Source: Chroogloeocystis siderophila 5.2 s.c.1 (lineage in GTDB: Bacteria > Cyanobacteriota > Cyanobacteriia > Cyanobacteriales > Chroococcidiopsidaceae). Taken from it: a stretch of DNA of 64,000 nucleotides. The notes beneath the pieces are model-generated. The model was not told the origin of the DNA and did not search any database. It was given only the letters and a program-made list of their open reading frames with translations. How positions within the stretch are numbered: the stretch's first letter is position 1; each line of letters begins with the position of its first letter. Shown in pieces: positions 62,935-64,000 of the stretch. The position numbers and the translations under genes are program-made. Location of the stretch: contig NZ_MRCC01000002.1 in NCBI RefSeq assembly GCF_001904655.1, positions 62,001 through 126,000 on the forward strand, written 5' to 3'.

Positions 62935-62988
62935 TTGACAACGTGTCTTTTGACGCTACTGCGTCCATTGTCGATAATATCCAATGGA
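62935..62988 (+). promoter_or_regulatory. petJ promoter with overlapping inverted repeats
   Basis: A consensus-like promoter TTGACG (62950-62955), 17-bp spacer, GATAAT (62973-62978) lies 60 bp before petJ. TCCATTG (62964-62970) and CAATGGA (62982-62988) form a perfect 7-bp inverted repeat straddling the -10 box, and GACA-ACG-TGTC (62937-62947) lies just before the -35. Either could be the PetR operator. The remaining 62721-62934 shows only ACATAT (62717-62722) / ATATGT arms and no gene. Confidence 0.6.
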
Positions 62989-63037
62989 TAAACATGTGGG
63001 TGCGTCTGCACCGATATTTTGGCTGAAGAGGAGAAGC

Positions 63038-63373
63038 ATGAAAAAAACTTTAACAGCAATCTTACTTAGCTTGGCAATCGCCTGTCTAGCTTTTGTCCGT
63101 CCAGTGTTAGCCGCTGATGCTGCAAGTGGTGCAAAAATTTTTAGTACGAATTGTGCTGCTTGTCATATGGGTGGGCGTAACGTTGTCGTTGCCCAAAAAA
63201 CCTTAAAGCAAGATGCCTTAGAAAAGTACAGTATGAACTCGATGGAAGCAATTATTCATCAAGTGCAAAATGGTAAAAATGCCATGCCAGCATTTAAAGG
63301 ACGTCTTAGTGATCAGCAAATTGAAGATGTGGCAGCATATGTGTTAGAACAGGCAGCTAAAGGTTGGACATAA
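63038..63373 (+). CDS. petJ: Cytochrome c6 (cytochrome c553)
   Basis: Lumenal heme protein that carries electrons from cytochrome b6f to photosystem I, replacing plastocyanin when copper is scarce. 111 residues: signal peptide 1-25 ([15 protein letters not shown]), heme motif CAACH (Cys39, Cys42, His43), and the axial Met in [13 protein letters not shown] 63038 follows AGAGGAG; 18 codons open upstream are not conserved. It is divergent from the BlaI/M56 pair that likely controls it. Confidence 0.95.
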   Translation: MKKTLTAILLSLAIACLAFVRPVLAADAASGAKIFSTNCAACHMGGRNVVVAQKTLKQDALEKYSMNSMEAIIHQVQNGKNAMPAFKGRLSDQQIEDVAAYVLEQAAKGWT

Positions 63374-63454
63374 TCGAAAGCGACGAGGGTTGAGCGATCG
63401 CATATGAGAATCAATTTTGACTCATAAACCCTTGTCTGCCTTGAGTAACCAAAG

Positions 63455-64000
63455 ATGATAAAGCTGTTTTGTCAAGTTTTATTGATTTTCTTGAGTGTGT
63501 TGGTCTACACACAACCATGCGTTGCTCAACCGCTACAAACGACGTCGTCAACCGCACAAGAATTGTTACACCAAGGCATTACAAAAATGCTACATGGTGA
63601 AAATGCCGCAGCAATTAAAGATCTTACGCAAGCGATCGCGATTCAAGATAATTTGACCTCAGCATATAGCAATCGGTGTTTAGCCTATATTTACCTAGCG
63701 CAGTATCAAACAGCAATTGCAGACTGCGATCGCGCTATTGAACTAAATCCTAACCATACAGAGGCTTACTTACATCGCGGACTCGCACATTACCGACTAG
63801 GCAACTATCAAGCAGCGATTGTAAATTACAATTACCTCATCAAGCACAAACCTTACGATTTTCGCGCCTACTACAATCGTGGTATTGCCTTATCAGCAAT
63901 CGGTCACTACGAAAGTGCGATTGCAAGTTACAATCAAGCGTTGTCTCAAATTCCCTACCAAGTACGATTCTTTGTAGCAGACATCTACAATGATCGCGGA
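63455..64000 (+). CDS. TPR-repeat protein, 3' end beyond the window
   Basis: ATG 63455 opens a frame that is still open at base 64000 (182 codons so far). Residues 1-24 are a signal peptide (LFCQVLLIFLSVLVYTQPCVAQ). Tandem 34-residue TPR units follow from about residue 35: HQGITKMLHGENAAAIKDLT, NRCLAYIYLAQYQTAIADCD, HRGLAHYRLGNYQAAIVNYN, NRGIALSAIGHYESAIASYN. TPRs mediate protein contacts; an exported scaffold role is likely but the partner is unknown. It is 82 bp after petJ on the same strand. Confidence 0.85.
   Translation, partial: MIKLFCQVLLIFLSVLVYTQPCVAQPLQTTSSTAQELLHQGITKMLHGENAAAIKDLTQAIAIQDNLTSAYSNRCLAYIYLAQYQTAIADCDRAIELNPNHTEAYLHRGLAHYRLGNYQAAIVNYNYLIKHKPYDFRAYYNRGIALSAIGHYESAIASYNQALSQIPYQVRFFVADIYNDRG

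Noticed and set aside
1-64000. CRISPR array, tRNA or rRNA genes
   Set aside because: No regularly spaced identical repeats, and no cloverleaf or rRNA-like stretch was found in the intergenic regions read.

Overview
The window is chromosomal DNA from a cyanobacterium. It is rich in the HIP1 octamer GCGATCGC (for example at 972-979) and carries chlM, petJ, the low-CO2 genes ndhF3-ndhD3-cupA and cmpABCD, a cyanobacterial-type IspH, and many Uma2, VapBC and IS remnants. Moderate GC, HIP1 density and short repeats built on TTAGT or ATTAC words between genes suggest a Chroococcidiopsis/Gloeocapsopsis-like lineage; genus is inference only.

Layout. 1-905: the end of gpsA and a nucleotidyltransferase fragment. 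1003-14104: an inorganic-carbon island. It holds the inducible NDH-1 CO2-uptake genes (ndhF3, ndhD3, cupA), a cytosolic fasciclin protein that fits CupS, the bicarbonate ABC transporter cmpABCD, and an ArsR-type regulator with its own palindrome. 14199-21450: a transposon graveyard (ISKra4-, IS5-, IS4-, IS1- and IS200-like remnants plus one 1057-bp IS with clear inverted repeats). It surrounds an orphan group of natural-product accessory genes: MbtH, a type II thioesterase and a penicillin-acylase-type Ntn hydrolase. No peptide synthetase is in the window.

21645-36600: mostly single housekeeping or regulatory genes: a DJ-1/PfpI protein, ispH, amt with a perfect NtcA box, purE, nagA, chlM, an XRE regulator, a two-component pair (hybrid CHASE3-PAS kinase and a five-domain response regulator with a degenerate GGDEF motif) and ackA. 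37271-41382: a MerR-controlled electrophile and quinone detoxification cluster (MerR, zinc-less MDR oxidoreductase, Old Yellow Enzyme, quinone reductase, GST). It has two near-identical 16-bp palindromes, and the Old Yellow Enzyme gene is interrupted by a 45-nt palindromic element.

41532-52430: an alpha/beta hydrolase, VapBC, a dead GNAT gene, a BaiN-like flavoprotein, lpxD, hsp20, an HdrB-like protein, acpP-fabF and transketolase. 52841-61247: an iron/heme uptake region with TonB (unusual C-terminal tail), ExbB, ExbD, a PepSY membrane protein, a heme-type TonB-dependent receptor and a periplasmic binding lipoprotein, with two Fur-like boxes in the divergent gap. 61459-63373: a BlaI/M56 pair divergent from petJ (cytochrome c6), matching the copper-responsive PetR/PetP system. 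The window ends inside a TPR protein gene.

No CRISPR array, rRNA or tRNA gene was seen. Starts were re-chosen from the ribosome-binding site or family N-terminus where the longest open frame looked too long.
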